Source of the DNA: Flavobacteriales bacterium UBA7612
Lineage (GTDB): Bacteria > Bacteroidota > Bacteroidia > Flavobacteriales > Weeksellaceae
Direction: 5' to 3'
Assembly (NCBI GenBank): GCA_002484335.1
Contig: DLJQ01000008.1
Span: 1-53,394, forward strand
Length of the DNA stretch: 53,394 nucleotides
Below the pieces are notes generated by a model. The model did not search any database. It saw only the letters and a program-made list of their open reading frames with translations, and had not been told where the DNA came from. Within the stretch, counting starts at the first letter, position 1. The number at the start of each line of letters is the position of its first letter. Below, in pieces: positions 42,033 to 51,179 of the stretch. Both the position numbers and the translations under genes were made by a program.

Positions 42033-42987
42033 ACTGTTGTTGTATAAATGTTATAATTTCTTGAATGTTAACAAAAATTTTCTCCCCAAAGATGATATTA
42101 TTTTCTGTGATTTCAATAGTTATTTTAGAATTATTTTTAATAATAAAACCATTTCTTACAAAACCATTTTTAACCCAATAAGCTAATTCTGAATTGCCTT
42201 TTACATTGATAGATAATGTGTTATTTGTAGAAGTACTGTAACGATTTTCATCAGAATTGAACATTAAATTTTGATCAGATAATTTTGGGATAATTTGCTT
42301 TTCATAGGCAATTTGTTCTGGAATATCCTCGAAAAGTAATCCATTTTCTATCCACCAAATTTTATCTGTATAGTTTAAAGCCAAATCAGCTTCATGAGAA
42401 ATCATTAAAAAAGATTGACTTGTTTTTGATTTTAACTCATGTAAAAGATTAAAAATTTTGTATTGATTGGCAATATCAAGATTAGAAGTTGGCTCATCTA
42501 AAATAATTAATTTGGTATTTTGGGCTAATGCTCTTGCAATCATCACAAGTTGTAATTGTCCTTCACTAATTTCTGTAGCATAATTATTTTTTAGATGTTG
42601 GATACCAACTAAATTAAGAATATGAATAATAAAATCTTCTTTTTCCTTTTTATTAAATTCAGTTTGTTGTCCAATCAAACCTATTTCAATTAACTCGCTT
42701 ACTTTTATTTTAGGAACATTATTTAATCGAGGTAAAACGATAGCAATATTTTGAGCAATTTCTTTTTTTGATAATTTTTTTAATGATTGTTGATGAAGAA
42801 AAATATCACCTTCTAATTCATTTTGATAACCAAGTATCGTATTGATTAATGTTGATTTACCAGCTCCATTTTTACCAAGAATTGCAATAAATTCATTTTC
42901 AGAAATACAAGTATTAATGTTAGAGATTATTCTTTTATTTCCATAACCAACAGTTATATTTTTTAGTTGTAAAATAGTATTTTTCAT
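42004..42987 (-). CDS. FecE-like ABC transporter ATPase with a C-terminal extension
   Basis: It is 327 aa. The core (about 1-218) has Walker A GKNGAGKST, signature SEGQLQLVMIARAL, Walker B LIILDEPTSNLD and the switch His in MISHEADLAL, as in siderophore/haem/cobalamin importers. The last about 105 residues form an extension without a recognised motif. It is coupled to the permease by a 4-bp overlap and overlaps the SDR by 29 bp. No substrate-binding protein gene is nearby. Confidence 0.92.
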   Translation of the reverse strand: MKNTILQLKNITVGYGNKRIISNINTCISENEFIAILGKNGAGKSTLINTILGYQNELEGDIFLHQQSLKKLSKKEIAQNIAIVLPRLNNVPKIKVSELIEIGLIGQQTEFNKKEKEDFIIHILNLVGIQHLKNNYATEISEGQLQLVMIARALAQNTKLIILDEPTSNLDIANQYKIFNLLHELKSKTSQSFLMISHEADLALNYTDKIWWIENGLLFEDIPEQIAYEKQIIPKLSDQNLMFNSDENRYSTSTNNTLSINVKGNSELAYWVKNGFVRNGFIIKNNSKITIEITENNIIFGEKIFVNIQEIITFIQQQYEKYNHNRS

Positions 42988-43988
42988 CGTATTTCATTTT
43001 TATTATTCAGTAAAATACTAATTACGATAGGAGCTCCAAATAATGCAGTTATAATATTAATTGGTAAAACACCAAAAGGAAAAATTTCTGTAAGTATAGA
43101 AAATAAAAGCATACAACATATACCGGAAATAAAAATCCATCCATATAATTTTTTCATATTTCCAGTTTTTAATAACGAACGACAAATATGAGGAATGATT
43201 AATCCTATAAAACTAATTGGCCCTGTAAATGCAGTTGCAGCCGATGTTAGTAAAGCTGTTGCGAATAGAATTAATAGACGCAGTTGTTTTGTATTGATTC
43301 CTAATGATAAGGCATATTTTTCACCTAATAGTAGTGCGGTAATTCCTTTTAATGTATAAAGAGAAAGTATAATTCCAACAAGAACAATACCAGCAAAAAT
43401 GATGATTTGAGTCCAAGATAAACCACTAAGAGAGCCATATCCCCAAACCAAATAAGATTTTATTCTATCTGATGGAGCAAAATATTGCATAATTCCAATT
43501 ATAGCACCAGCAATTCCACTAATCATAAAACCTATTATAATTAAAGATGAAGAAGAGTTTATTTTTATAGATAGTGTAATTACAAGAAATAATGCAGTTA
43601 TAGAACCTAAAAATGAAGCAATAATTATTAACCAAGGATTGTTTAAATATTCATTAAGACCAATTGTAGATAATAAGAAGATTACTATAGCAACTCCTAA
43701 ACTTGACATAGCACTTATTCCAAGAACAGAAGGTTCAGCCAAAGGATTTTTAAATAATTCTTGCATTAAAAAACCTGAAATAGGTAAAGATATCCCTACT
43801 AAAACAGTTGTTATTGATTTTGGAAGACGGAAGTTGAGAATTAGATTAGTTGTTACTTCATCAGATTTTCCTGAAAATACATCATAAATTTCTTGAAATG
43901 AAATAGAGACTTTTCCTATACTAAGACTTAGTATAAAAAGTATAAAAGCTATAATAATTAATGTATTAAAAAGAAATTTATATCTCAT
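42984..43988 (-). CDS. FecCD family ABC transporter permease
   Basis: It is 334 aa with eight to ten hydrophobic helices, typical of iron-siderophore, haem and vitamin B12 permeases. Recognisable are FRLPKSITTVLVGISLPISGFLMQELFKNPLAEPSVLG, quoted as LFKNPLAEPSVLG, and TAFTGPISFIGLIIPHICR (coupling helix region). The -7 box ends 5 bases before the ATG, so a leaderless message is likely. Divergent from a lipoprotein gene. Confidence 0.95.
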   Translation of the reverse strand: MRYKFLFNTLIIIAFILFILSLSIGKVSISFQEIYDVFSGKSDEVTTNLILNFRLPKSITTVLVGISLPISGFLMQELFKNPLAEPSVLGISAMSSLGVAIVIFLLSTIGLNEYLNNPWLIIIASFLGSITALFLVITLSIKINSSSSLIIIGFMISGIAGAIIGIMQYFAPSDRIKSYLVWGYGSLSGLSWTQIIIFAGIVLVGIILSLYTLKGITALLLGEKYALSLGINTKQLRLLILFATALLTSAATAFTGPISFIGLIIPHICRSLLKTGNMKKLYGWIFISGICCMLLFSILTEIFPFGVLPINIITALFGAPIVISILLNNKNEIR

Positions 43989-43993
43989 TGTAA

Positions 43994-44001
43994 CAAAGAT
44001 A
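43994..44001 (-). promoter_or_regulatory. -7 box TATCTTTG touching the permease start
   Basis: It is an exact consensus match; TTACA is all that separates it from the ATG at 43988. Confidence 0.65.
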
Positions 44002-44017
44002 AATTAAATTATTTATT

Positions 44018-44025
44018 TATTTTTG
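44018..44025 (+). promoter_or_regulatory. -7 box TATTTTTG of the lipoprotein gene
   Basis: It is an exact consensus match 20 bp before the ATG at 44046, overlapping the divergent permease promoter region. Confidence 0.6.
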
Positions 44026-44045
44026 TTGTATATAACCAATTTATT

Positions 44046-44834
44046 ATGAAAAAAATTTTACTATTTACTTTTATAGCAGGAACATTATTTAGTTGTTCTA
44101 ATGATGACAACAGTGGAGAAACAAACAATACTACTGAAATTGAAAATTCTATTTTACCAGTAAAAACTATTTATACAACACCTAAAGGAGATTATAGTTC
44201 TATTTTAACAATTTCGTATGATGGAAATAAAATAAATGAAATTAATATTACTTATTCTGGTATAGAAAATTATTCAGAGAAATCTATTTATCAATATACA
44301 GGAGATTTAATTACTAAAATTACTAATTATGATAAAGATGGAGATGAAAGTATGGTAAGAGAATATACTTATCTAAATGGAAAAGTATCAACATTAGTGA
44401 CAACAGAGTGGGGAGATAAAAAACTTATAGCAACATCTAAATTTGAATGGATTGATGATAATCATTTAAAAGAAACAACTACTAATGATTATGATAATTC
44501 CATATATATTGATGAGTATTTTTACGAAAATGGTAATTTAGTTAAAACTATTTATAATAATAGTAATGAAATTATTATGACTTATGATGATAAGGAAAAT
44601 CCATTCAAAAATGTTACAGGTTTACAACTAGTATCTTTTGATGACCTTGAAGTTTTTTCTAAAAATAATCCTATAAAGAAAGAAAGTAAATATAGTTCTA
44701 AATCATCAGATATTACTTTATATACTTATGAATATAAAGACAATAATTACCCTTCTAAAGTAACAGAAGTTTATACTTCAGCTAGTGGTAATAATAATGA
44801 AAAAGAAACAACAGAATATTTTTACAATAAATAA
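44046..44834 (+). CDS. Lipoprotein with short repeated Tyr/Asp strands
   Basis: It is 262 aa with a lipobox near FSCS (Cys17), then an Asn/Thr/Asp-rich linker. The rest is a chain of beta-strand-like units (YDGNKINEI, YTYLNGKVSTL, YFYENGNLVKTIY, YTYEYKDNNYPSKV) of the kind seen in YD-repeat-like and related surface lipoproteins of Bacteroidota. Surface or periplasmic, function unknown. Its divergent neighbour is the FecCD permease, so a role in the same uptake system is possible but unproved. Confidence 0.78.
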   Translation: MKKILLFTFIAGTLFSCSNDDNSGETNNTTEIENSILPVKTIYTTPKGDYSSILTISYDGNKINEINITYSGIENYSEKSIYQYTGDLITKITNYDKDGDESMVREYTYLNGKVSTLVTTEWGDKKLIATSKFEWIDDNHLKETTTNDYDNSIYIDEYFYENGNLVKTIYNNSNEIIMTYDDKENPFKNVTGLQLVSFDDLEVFSKNNPIKKESKYSSKSSDITLYTYEYKDNNYPSKVTEVYTSASGNNNEKETTEYFYNK

Positions 44835-44856
44835 AAATATTTTATATAATTGTAGT

Positions 44857-44889
44857 AAAACCTAAGCATTTATTGTTTAGGTTTTTTTT
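44857..44889 (+). terminator. Terminator of the lipoprotein gene
   Basis: The stem AAAACCTAA (44857-44865) / TTAGGTTTT (44877-44885) is followed by T. Confidence 0.85.
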
Positions 44890-44937
44890 ATAATTTTTTA
44901 CTAATATGTTTTAGTTCAATAGAGAATTATTTTTTTA

Positions 44938-44945
44938 TAAATTTG
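44938..44945 (+). promoter_or_regulatory. -7 box TAAATTTG of the thioredoxin gene
   Basis: It is an exact consensus match 30 bp before the ATG at 44976. Confidence 0.6.
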
Positions 44946-44975
44946 ATAAGAATTAATTAAGTGATAAAATTTTAA

Positions 44976-45587
44976 ATGATAAATAGATATAAAATAATTT
45001 CCATGATAAAAAAGCATTACTCTACATTAATAATTGCAACATTAGCTATTGTTTTACTTTTTGTACCACAAGCCAAAGCTTATGTTCAACAGGGATTAAT
45101 GAAAGTAGGATTATTTCAGCCAAAAATAGAAAAAGTAGAAGAGATTAATTCAGATCCAGTAAAACCTAGTACAAATTATAAATTTGAAATGATTGATGCT
45201 AAAGGTAAAATTACAAAACTAGAAGATCTAAAAGGTAAAGTAGTTTTTATTAATTTTTGGGCAACTTGGTGTGGACCATGTATAGCTGAAATGCCAACAA
45301 TTCAAAAATTATATGATAAAGTAAAAGATGATAAAGATGTTGTTTTGTTAACTGTAGAAGTTGAAAATAAAAAAGAAAATGCAGTAAGCTTTATGAAAAA
45401 AAGAAATCTTAATCTTCCTCTAGTATTTCCTAATTCAGCAATTCCTCAAGAATTTTTAGATAGATCTATTCCAACAACTGTAATTTTAGATAAGCAAGGA
45501 AATATTGCACATACAACAGTTGGTATGGCAGATTATTCTGGTCAAGAAGTTATAGATTTTTTTAATGAATTAAAAAAAATGAATTAA
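44976..45587 (+). CDS. TlpA-like membrane-anchored thioredoxin
   Basis: It is 203 aa with an N-terminal hydrophobic anchor (about 17-34), then a periplasmic thioredoxin domain with NFWATWCGPCIAEMP near 90-104, the redox site, and the cis-Pro loop at SIPTTVILD. It probably reduces disulfides of secreted proteins or of apocytochrome c, consistent with the haem-c load of the Act complex. A second ATG at 45003 (MIKKHYST) is an equally possible start. Confidence 0.88.
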   Translation: MINRYKIISMIKKHYSTLIIATLAIVLLFVPQAKAYVQQGLMKVGLFQPKIEKVEEINSDPVKPSTNYKFEMIDAKGKITKLEDLKGKVVFINFWATWCGPCIAEMPTIQKLYDKVKDDKDVVLLTVEVENKKENAVSFMKKRNLNLPLVFPNSAIPQEFLDRSIPTTVILDKQGNIAHTTVGMADYSGQEVIDFFNELKKMN

Positions 45588-45649
45588 TATTTTTCTTTTT
45601 AATGAATCGTATTATTCTTTTATTCAGATAATTAATTTTAATAATGAAT

Positions 45650-45760
45650 TTGCAATAGTGATTGAAACGGCATCCTTTTATAAACAATTCTTCTTTAAAG
45701 AAAATAAATTTTATTGTTTATAAAAGATATAGTGAGAAAGCACGATACGAAGCAATTGCC
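45650..45760 (+). repeat. Dispersed hairpin element, copy E
   Basis: It reads arm GCAAT (45652-45656), AGT, GATTGAAACGG, C, ATCCTTTT, a perfect 13-bp core stem TTTTATAAACAAT / ATTGTTTATAAAA, AAAAGATATAGTGA, AAAGCACG, ATACGAAGCA, arm ATTGC, C. The outer blocks match copy D almost exactly; the core does not. It lies after the thioredoxin gene and 44 bp before the gcvP terminator. Confidence 0.82.
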
Positions 45761-45803
45761 CCAAAAAACAATTTTAAAAAGTTTAAATAACGACAATAAA
45801 ATA

Positions 45804-45837
45804 AAAAGCCGTTCTGAATATTTTCAGAACGGCTTTT
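45804..45837. terminator. Terminator of gcvP
   Basis: The 14-bp perfect stem AAAAGCCGTTCTGA / TCAGAACGGCTTTT has a 6-nt loop; it lies 22 bp beyond the gcvP stop. Confidence 0.9.
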
Positions 45838-45858
45838 AGTATTATATATATTTTAATT

Positions 45859-48714
45859 TTAGTCCATGTAAGCTTCAATAGGAGCACAAGTACAAATTAA
45901 ATTTCTATCTCCATAAGCATCATCAATACGAGAAACAGAAGCAAAAAACTTACGTTCACGTACCCATTCTAATGGGAATGCTGCTTTAGAACGAGTGTAA
46001 GGATATTCCCATTCATCGGCAGTTAATAAATGTTGAGGATGAGGAGCATTGTGTAGAACATTATTATCTACAGGATAATCTCCATTTGCAACTTCATCTA
46101 TTTCTTGGCGAATAGAAATTAAAGCATCACAAAAACGATCAAGTTCTGCTTTATTTTCAGATTCTGTTGGTTCAACCATTAAAGTTCCAGCAACAGGAAA
46201 AGAAACAGTAGGAGCATGGAAACCATAATCGATTAAACGTTTTGCTATATCTGTAACTTCAATTCCAGCTTTTTTAAATGGGCGACAATCTAAAATAAAT
46301 TCGTGTGCTACAACATTGTTTGCATTTGTATATAAAATGTCATAGTGTTTCTCTAAACGAGCTTTCATATAGTTTGCATTTAATATAGCACCTTGTGTAG
46401 CTTTTAATAAACCTTCTGCACCTAACATTAAAATGTAAGAGTAAGAAATTGGTAAAATAAATGCAGAACCGTAAGGAGCAGCTGCGAATGTATTTTTAGC
46501 TTCTTTACCACCTGTTTCAACTAAAGGAGATGATCCTAAGAATGGAGCTAAGTGGGATTTAACACAGATTGGTCCAACACCAGGTCCACCACCACCGTGA
46601 GGGATAGCAAATGTTTTATGTAAGTTTAAGTGACAAACATCGGCACCAATATTTCCTGGAGAAGTTAATCCAACTTGTGCATTCATGTTTGCACCGTCCA
46701 TATAAACTTGTCCTCCATATTCGTGAATCATAGTTGTAACTTCTTCAATATTACTGTCAAATGCACCGTAAGTAGATGGATAAGTAATCATTAAAGCAGC
46801 TAAATTATCTTTATGTTTTTCACATTTTTCTTTTAAATCAACTAAATCAGTTTCACCAGATTCTAAGTTTTTTACAACGACAACTTGCATTCCTGCCATA
46901 GCAGCAGAAGCAGGATTTGTTCCGTGAGCTGATTGTGGAATTAAAACAACATTACGATGATTTTCTCCTTTTGATTGGAAATAAGAACGAATCACCATTA
47001 ACCCTGCATATTCTCCTTGAGCACCAGAGTTTGGTTGTAAAGATGTTGCATCAAATCCTGTGATTACAGCTAAGTAATCTTCTAAGTTTTTGATTAATGT
47101 TTGGTATCCTCCAACTTGTTCTTTTGGAGTAAATGGGTGAACATTACCCATTCTTTCCCATGACATATGTAAAAGTTCTGTAGCAGCATTCAATTTCATT
47201 GTACAAGAACCTAATGCAATCATTGATTGATTTAAAGCTAAATCTTTACGTTCTAAACGTTTGATGTAGCGCATTAATTCTGTTTCTGTGTGGAATGAAT
47301 TGAAGTTTTCATGCGTTAAGAAATCGGAAGTTCTAATTAAATTTTCAGGTAAATATGTATCTTCTACTTCAAATTCAAAACCTTCTTCAGTATTTTTAAT
47401 TGTAGCAAAAACACTTAATATTTCGAAAATATCTTCTTCAGAAGTCATTTCATCAACTGTAATAGAAATTTTTCCAGCTTCGAAACCATTTACGTTAATT
47501 TCTTCTTCAGCAAATATTTTTACAATTTCGTCTGAATTTTCAACTTCGATTTGTACTGTATCAAAGAAAGAAGTATTAATCGTTTTAAATCCTAAATGTT
47601 GTACACCAGCTTGTAAAATACCAGCTTTAGTATGAATTTGATTTGCTATATATTGTAAACCATCTTTACCATGATATACAGCATAAAAAGAAGCCATTAC
47701 AGCTAATAATACTTGTGCAGTACAAATATTAGAAGTTGCTTTTTCGCGTTTTATATGTTGTTCACGTGTTTGTAAAGCCATACGCAAAGCACGGTTTCCT
47801 AAACGATCTTGAGAAACACCAATGATTCGTCCTGGAATAGAACGTTTATAATCTTCTGTACAAGATAAAAATGCAGCATGTGGTCCACCATATCCCATAG
47901 GTACACCAAAACGTTGAGAAGTACCAATAACAATATCAGCTCCCCATTCTCCTGGAGGTGTTAATAATGTTAGTGCTAATAAATCTGTTGCAACAGCAAC
48001 TTTGATTCCTAAAGCATTAACTTTTTCTATGAAAGAACTGTAATTATTAATTTGTCCTCCTTTTCCTATATATTGTACAATAGCACCAAAGAACTCTTCT
48101 GTCAATTCTGTTGTTTCAAAATCTCCAATGACTAATTCAATTCCTAATCCTTCTGCCTTTGTTTGTAAAACTGCAATGGATTGAGGGAATAAATTATCAG
48201 CAACAAAAAATTTAATTATATTATTTTTCTTTTGTTCTCTTGTACGAGATTCTAATAACATATGCATTGCTTCACCACAAGCAGTACCTTCATCTAATAA
48301 AGAAGCGTTTGCAATAGGTAAACCAGTTAAATCAGAAATAACAGTTTGAAAATTTAATAAAGCTTCTAAACGTCCTTGTGCAATTTCTGCTTGATATGGA
48401 GTATACGCAGTATACCAACCAGCATTTTCTAAAACATTACGTTGTATTGGTGCAGGTAAAATAGTTCCGTAATACCCATAACCAATGTAATTTTTAATTT
48501 TTTTATTAAGAGAAGCTAATTCAGCTAAATGATTTGTAGCTTCAAATTCAGATAAAGCTTCTGGTAAATCTAAATTATCTTTCAGTCTAATATTTTGTGG
48601 AAGAGTAGCATCGATCAAAGCTTCAATAGAATCTTTACCTATTACAGAAAGCATTTCTTTAGCTTGTTCAGAGTTATTTCCAATATGTCTTAAGGAAAAA
48701 TCGTTTGTGTTCAT
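45859..48714 (-). CDS. gcvP: Glycine dehydrogenase (decarboxylating), P-protein of the glycine cleavage system
   Basis: It decarboxylates glycine with PLP and passes the aminomethyl group to the H-protein lipoyl arm. From ATG 48714 it is 951 aa, the fused single-chain form. It starts with DFSLRHIGNN. The PLP lysine lies in LHKTFAIPHGGGGPG. The C-terminal ends near RNLICTCAPIEAYMD. The longer frame from 48783 adds 23 atypical residues. The nearest -7-like box (TATTTTTA) deviates from consensus by one base. gcvT and gcvH are not in the window. Confidence 0.97.
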   Translation of the reverse strand: MNTNDFSLRHIGNNSEQAKEMLSVIGKDSIEALIDATLPQNIRLKDNLDLPEALSEFEATNHLAELASLNKKIKNYIGYGYYGTILPAPIQRNVLENAGWYTAYTPYQAEIAQGRLEALLNFQTVISDLTGLPIANASLLDEGTACGEAMHMLLESRTREQKKNNIIKFFVADNLFPQSIAVLQTKAEGLGIELVIGDFETTELTEEFFGAIVQYIGKGGQINNYSSFIEKVNALGIKVAVATDLLALTLLTPPGEWGADIVIGTSQRFGVPMGYGGPHAAFLSCTEDYKRSIPGRIIGVSQDRLGNRALRMALQTREQHIKREKATSNICTAQVLLAVMASFYAVYHGKDGLQYIANQIHTKAGILQAGVQHLGFKTINTSFFDTVQIEVENSDEIVKIFAEEEINVNGFEAGKISITVDEMTSEEDIFEILSVFATIKNTEEGFEFEVEDTYLPENLIRTSDFLTHENFNSFHTETELMRYIKRLERKDLALNQSMIALGSCTMKLNAATELLHMSWERMGNVHPFTPKEQVGGYQTLIKNLEDYLAVITGFDATSLQPNSGAQGEYAGLMVIRSYFQSKGENHRNVVLIPQSAHGTNPASAAMAGMQVVVVKNLESGETDLVDLKEKCEKHKDNLAALMITYPSTYGAFDSNIEEVTTMIHEYGGQVYMDGANMNAQVGLTSPGNIGADVCHLNLHKTFAIPHGGGGPGVGPICVKSHLAPFLGSSPLVETGGKEAKNTFAAAPYGSAFILPISYSYILMLGAEGLLKATQGAILNANYMKARLEKHYDILYTNANNVVAHEFILDCRPFKKAGIEVTDIAKRLIDYGFHAPTVSFPVAGTLMVEPTESENKAELDRFCDALISIRQEIDEVANGDYPVDNNVLHNAPHPQHLLTADEWEYPYTRSKAAFPLEWVRERKFFASVSRIDDAYGDRNLICTCAPIEAYMD

Positions 48715-48905
48715 TGTGTTTGCGATATGTTTTATTTTCGCGTAAAAATACTGAAAATTCTCATAAAATAAAACATTCATCAATCATATAAAATAATAAA
48801 AAAATATGAAATAAAGTATTATTTTTTTTGAATAAAATGGTAATATTGACAAGCCAATTTAAATAGATATTACTATCTTTATTTTGTATTTTGGTAAAAT
48901 ACATA

Positions 48906-49247
48906 ATGCAATCAGATATATTTTTTATGGAGTTAAATAATAATCAAGATACTAAAAAAGAAAAAAAATTTCCTTTTCTAAAGAAATTGGAAATAATGAT
49001 AGAAGAAGCAAAATTGGAAGATGCGAAGAAGTCTAAAATGAAGAGAGTTCATAAAAGAGGTAGTTCGCAGATTGCAAAAAAAATGGGAGAAGAAGCTGTA
49101 GAAATGGTCATTGCATCTGAACAAGATAATGATGAAAATTTCTTAGAGGAATCTGCTGATGTATTTTTTTATTACCTTATGGCTTTACATGATCGAGGTT
49201 ATGAGTTGAAGGATGTTTTAGAAATACTAAAAAAAAGACATAAATAG
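48906..49247 (+). CDS. Stand-alone HisE-like phosphoribosyl-ATP pyrophosphatase
   Basis: HisE removes pyrophosphate from phosphoribosyl-ATP in histidine synthesis. From ATG 48906 the protein is 113 aa; ATG 48927 is an alternative start. The MazG-like fold motif IAKKMGEEAVEMVIAS is followed by DENFLEESADVFFYYLMALHDRGYELKDVL, quoted as FLEESADVFFYYLMALHDRG, with metal-binding Glu/Asp residues. There is no HisI domain and no other his gene nearby; HisE is usually fused to HisI in this group, so a different NTP substrate is possible. Confidence 0.75.
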   Translation: MQSDIFFMELNNNQDTKKEKKFPFLKKLEIMIEEAKLEDAKKSKMKRVHKRGSSQIAKKMGEEAVEMVIASEQDNDENFLEESADVFFYYLMALHDRGYELKDVLEILKKRHK

Positions 49248-49268
49248 AATAAAAAATGACTTTATAAG

Positions 49269-49304
49269 GCTAAATTCTTTAATTATTCTAAGAATTTAGC
49301 TTTT
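49269..49304 (+). terminator. Terminator overlapping the 3' end of the DCC gene
   Basis: The 11-bp perfect stem GCTAAATTCTT / AAGAATTTAGC is followed by TTTT on the plus strand. Its right arm lies within the last codons of the convergent DCC gene. Confidence 0.75.
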
Positions 49305-49681
49305 AGTTCTTTCGTAGGTAACCAACATCTTTCTTGTTTACCGAAAAATTTATAGCGGTTTTTTGCAATAATGTTATAAAAAAAATCACGAATGAATTTT
49401 GGAATAATAATAAAATAGTTTAACCAAGAAATATTTTTATCTAAGTGTTTTGCAATTTTTAGTGCTGCAGAAGATTTAGTATAGTATTTACCATTTTCAA
49501 TATAAATTATTGAATCAAAATCATTTTGATCTAATTTATTTTCTTTTAAAAAATTCTGACCAAAATTAGATTGTAATGAAGCAAATTTAAAATGATTATG
49601 TTCATCATGCTCTATAACAAACTGAACAGATTTATTACATAAATTGCAAACTCCATCAAATAAAATAATTTTCTCTTTCAT
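49283..49681 (-). CDS. DCC family thiol-disulfide oxidoreductase-like protein
   Basis: It is 132 aa from ATG 49681 (the longer frame from 49696 adds MYIYL). The DxxCxxC motif of the family is present as DGVCNLCN near 9-16, with the family's FASLQS and ERCWLPT at the end. The redox partner and role are unknown. It is divergent from the vitamin K carboxylase homologue; in some bacteria a DCC protein occurs beside HTTM/VKGC proteins, which suggests a shared function. Confidence 0.88.
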   Translation of the reverse strand: MKEKIILFDGVCNLCNKSVQFVIEHDEHNHFKFASLQSNFGQNFLKENKLDQNDFDSIIYIENGKYYTKSSAALKIAKHLDKNISWLNYFIIIPKFIRDFFYNIIAKNRYKFFGKQERCWLPTKELKAKFLE

Positions 49682-49753
49682 TAAATAAATGTACATTAAA
49701 AATAGTTAAACTATGATGAATAGTTATAAATTAGCTAAAATTAATCGATAAAA

Positions 49754-51142
49754 ATGTTTAGTGAATATTTTTTTAGAAAGGTAGATAATTCGCCTCTTGT
49801 TATATTTCGTATAATTTTCGGATTATTAATTGTTGCAGAATGTTGGGGCGCTATTTTTACAGGTTGGGTACAAACTAATTTTGTAGAACCCCATTTGTCA
49901 TTTTCATTTATAGGATTCGAATGGACTACTATTTTTTTAGGTCATAATATGATATATCTCTATGTTTTAATGGGGATTTTAGGTTGGTTTATTGCATTTG
50001 GCTTTTTATATAGATTTTCTACAATATTTTTTGCTATTTTTTGGTCACTAACATATTTCATGCAGAAAACAAGTTATAATAATCATTATTATTTGTTTAT
50101 GCTAATTTCTTGGATGATGACAATAATACCAGCTCATCAATTTTTTTCTATTGATTGTATAATTTTTCCAAAAATAAAACGATTAACATGTCGTAATTGG
50201 GTTCCAACAATTTTTATTATTCAATTATTAATTGTTTATACGTTTGCTGCAATTGTAAAAATTTATCCAGATTGGTTTAACGGTATTTTTTTACAAATGA
50301 AATTTTCTCAATATGGACATCTATTTGCTACCAAATATAATCTTGCTGGTTTAGGAAAAGTCATTAGTAGTATAGAATTTGCTCAAGTTTTTGCTATTCT
50401 TGGATTCTTATTTGATTTGTTAATTATTCCTGCAATGCTACTTAAAAAGACAAGAGCTACAGCTTTTAAATGTGCAATATTCTTTCATATCTTTAATTCA
50501 ATAACTTTTGGAATAGGTATTTTTCCATTTTTTGCTCTAGCAATGATGATTTTTTTCTATGATCCAGTTAAAATTCAAGAAATTGTTTTTCCTAAAAAAT
50601 CTTTTATGATGGATCGTTCTAGTGAAGATAATTTGTTAACTACAAACAGAGTAATGTTTTCGTATTTAATATGTTTGTATGTTTTATGGCAAGTTTATTT
50701 ACCAGTACGTCATTATTTTATTCCAGGAAATGTTTTTTGGACAGAAGAAGGACATCGCCTTTCTTGGCGTATGATGTTACGGAATAAATCAGGAGAAGTT
50801 ACTGTGTATCTTTCAAAACCTGACCCAAAACATAAAGGTAAATTTTTAAAAAGAGAAAAAGTCATACTTGATGACTATCTAACTTATAAACAAATATCAA
50901 AAATGTCTTTTAGTCCAGATATGATGTGGCAGTTTGCACGATTTGTTAAGTTAGATTATGAAAAAAAAGGGATTCAAAATGTAAAAGTTTTTGTTGATGC
51001 TAAAGTATCTGTAAACGGAAGTCCTTATTATCAGTTTACAAATCCTAATTATAATTTAGCCTACACAACTTGGAGTTATTTTGGGCATCAAGATTGGATA
51101 CAACCACAACCAAAAGAATTATACTTATCTTATTTTGAATAA
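49754..51142 (+). CDS. Vitamin K-dependent gamma-carboxylase homologue (HTTM domain)
   Basis: It is 462 aa with seven to eight hydrophobic helices (from about residue 15 to 300), then a soluble C-terminal part with EEGHRLSWRMMLRNKSG and KYNLA-type motifs. The YNNHYYLFMLISWMM stretch near 110-124 is typical of the HTTM/VKGC family. The bacterial members are not shown to carboxylate glutamate, and I do not see the other steps of a vitamin K cycle, so the function is open. Confidence 0.87.
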   Translation: MFSEYFFRKVDNSPLVIFRIIFGLLIVAECWGAIFTGWVQTNFVEPHLSFSFIGFEWTTIFLGHNMIYLYVLMGILGWFIAFGFLYRFSTIFFAIFWSLTYFMQKTSYNNHYYLFMLISWMMTIIPAHQFFSIDCIIFPKIKRLTCRNWVPTIFIIQLLIVYTFAAIVKIYPDWFNGIFLQMKFSQYGHLFATKYNLAGLGKVISSIEFAQVFAILGFLFDLLIIPAMLLKKTRATAFKCAIFFHIFNSITFGIGIFPFFALAMMIFFYDPVKIQEIVFPKKSFMMDRSSEDNLLTTNRVMFSYLICLYVLWQVYLPVRHYFIPGNVFWTEEGHRLSWRMMLRNKSGEVTVYLSKPDPKHKGKFLKREKVILDDYLTYKQISKMSFSPDMMWQFARFVKLDYEKKGIQNVKVFVDAKVSVNGSPYYQFTNPNYNLAYTTWSYFGHQDWIQPQPKELYLSYFE

Positions 51143-51179
51143 ATTTTGTAACTTTATAAATATCAAATAAATCTAAATT

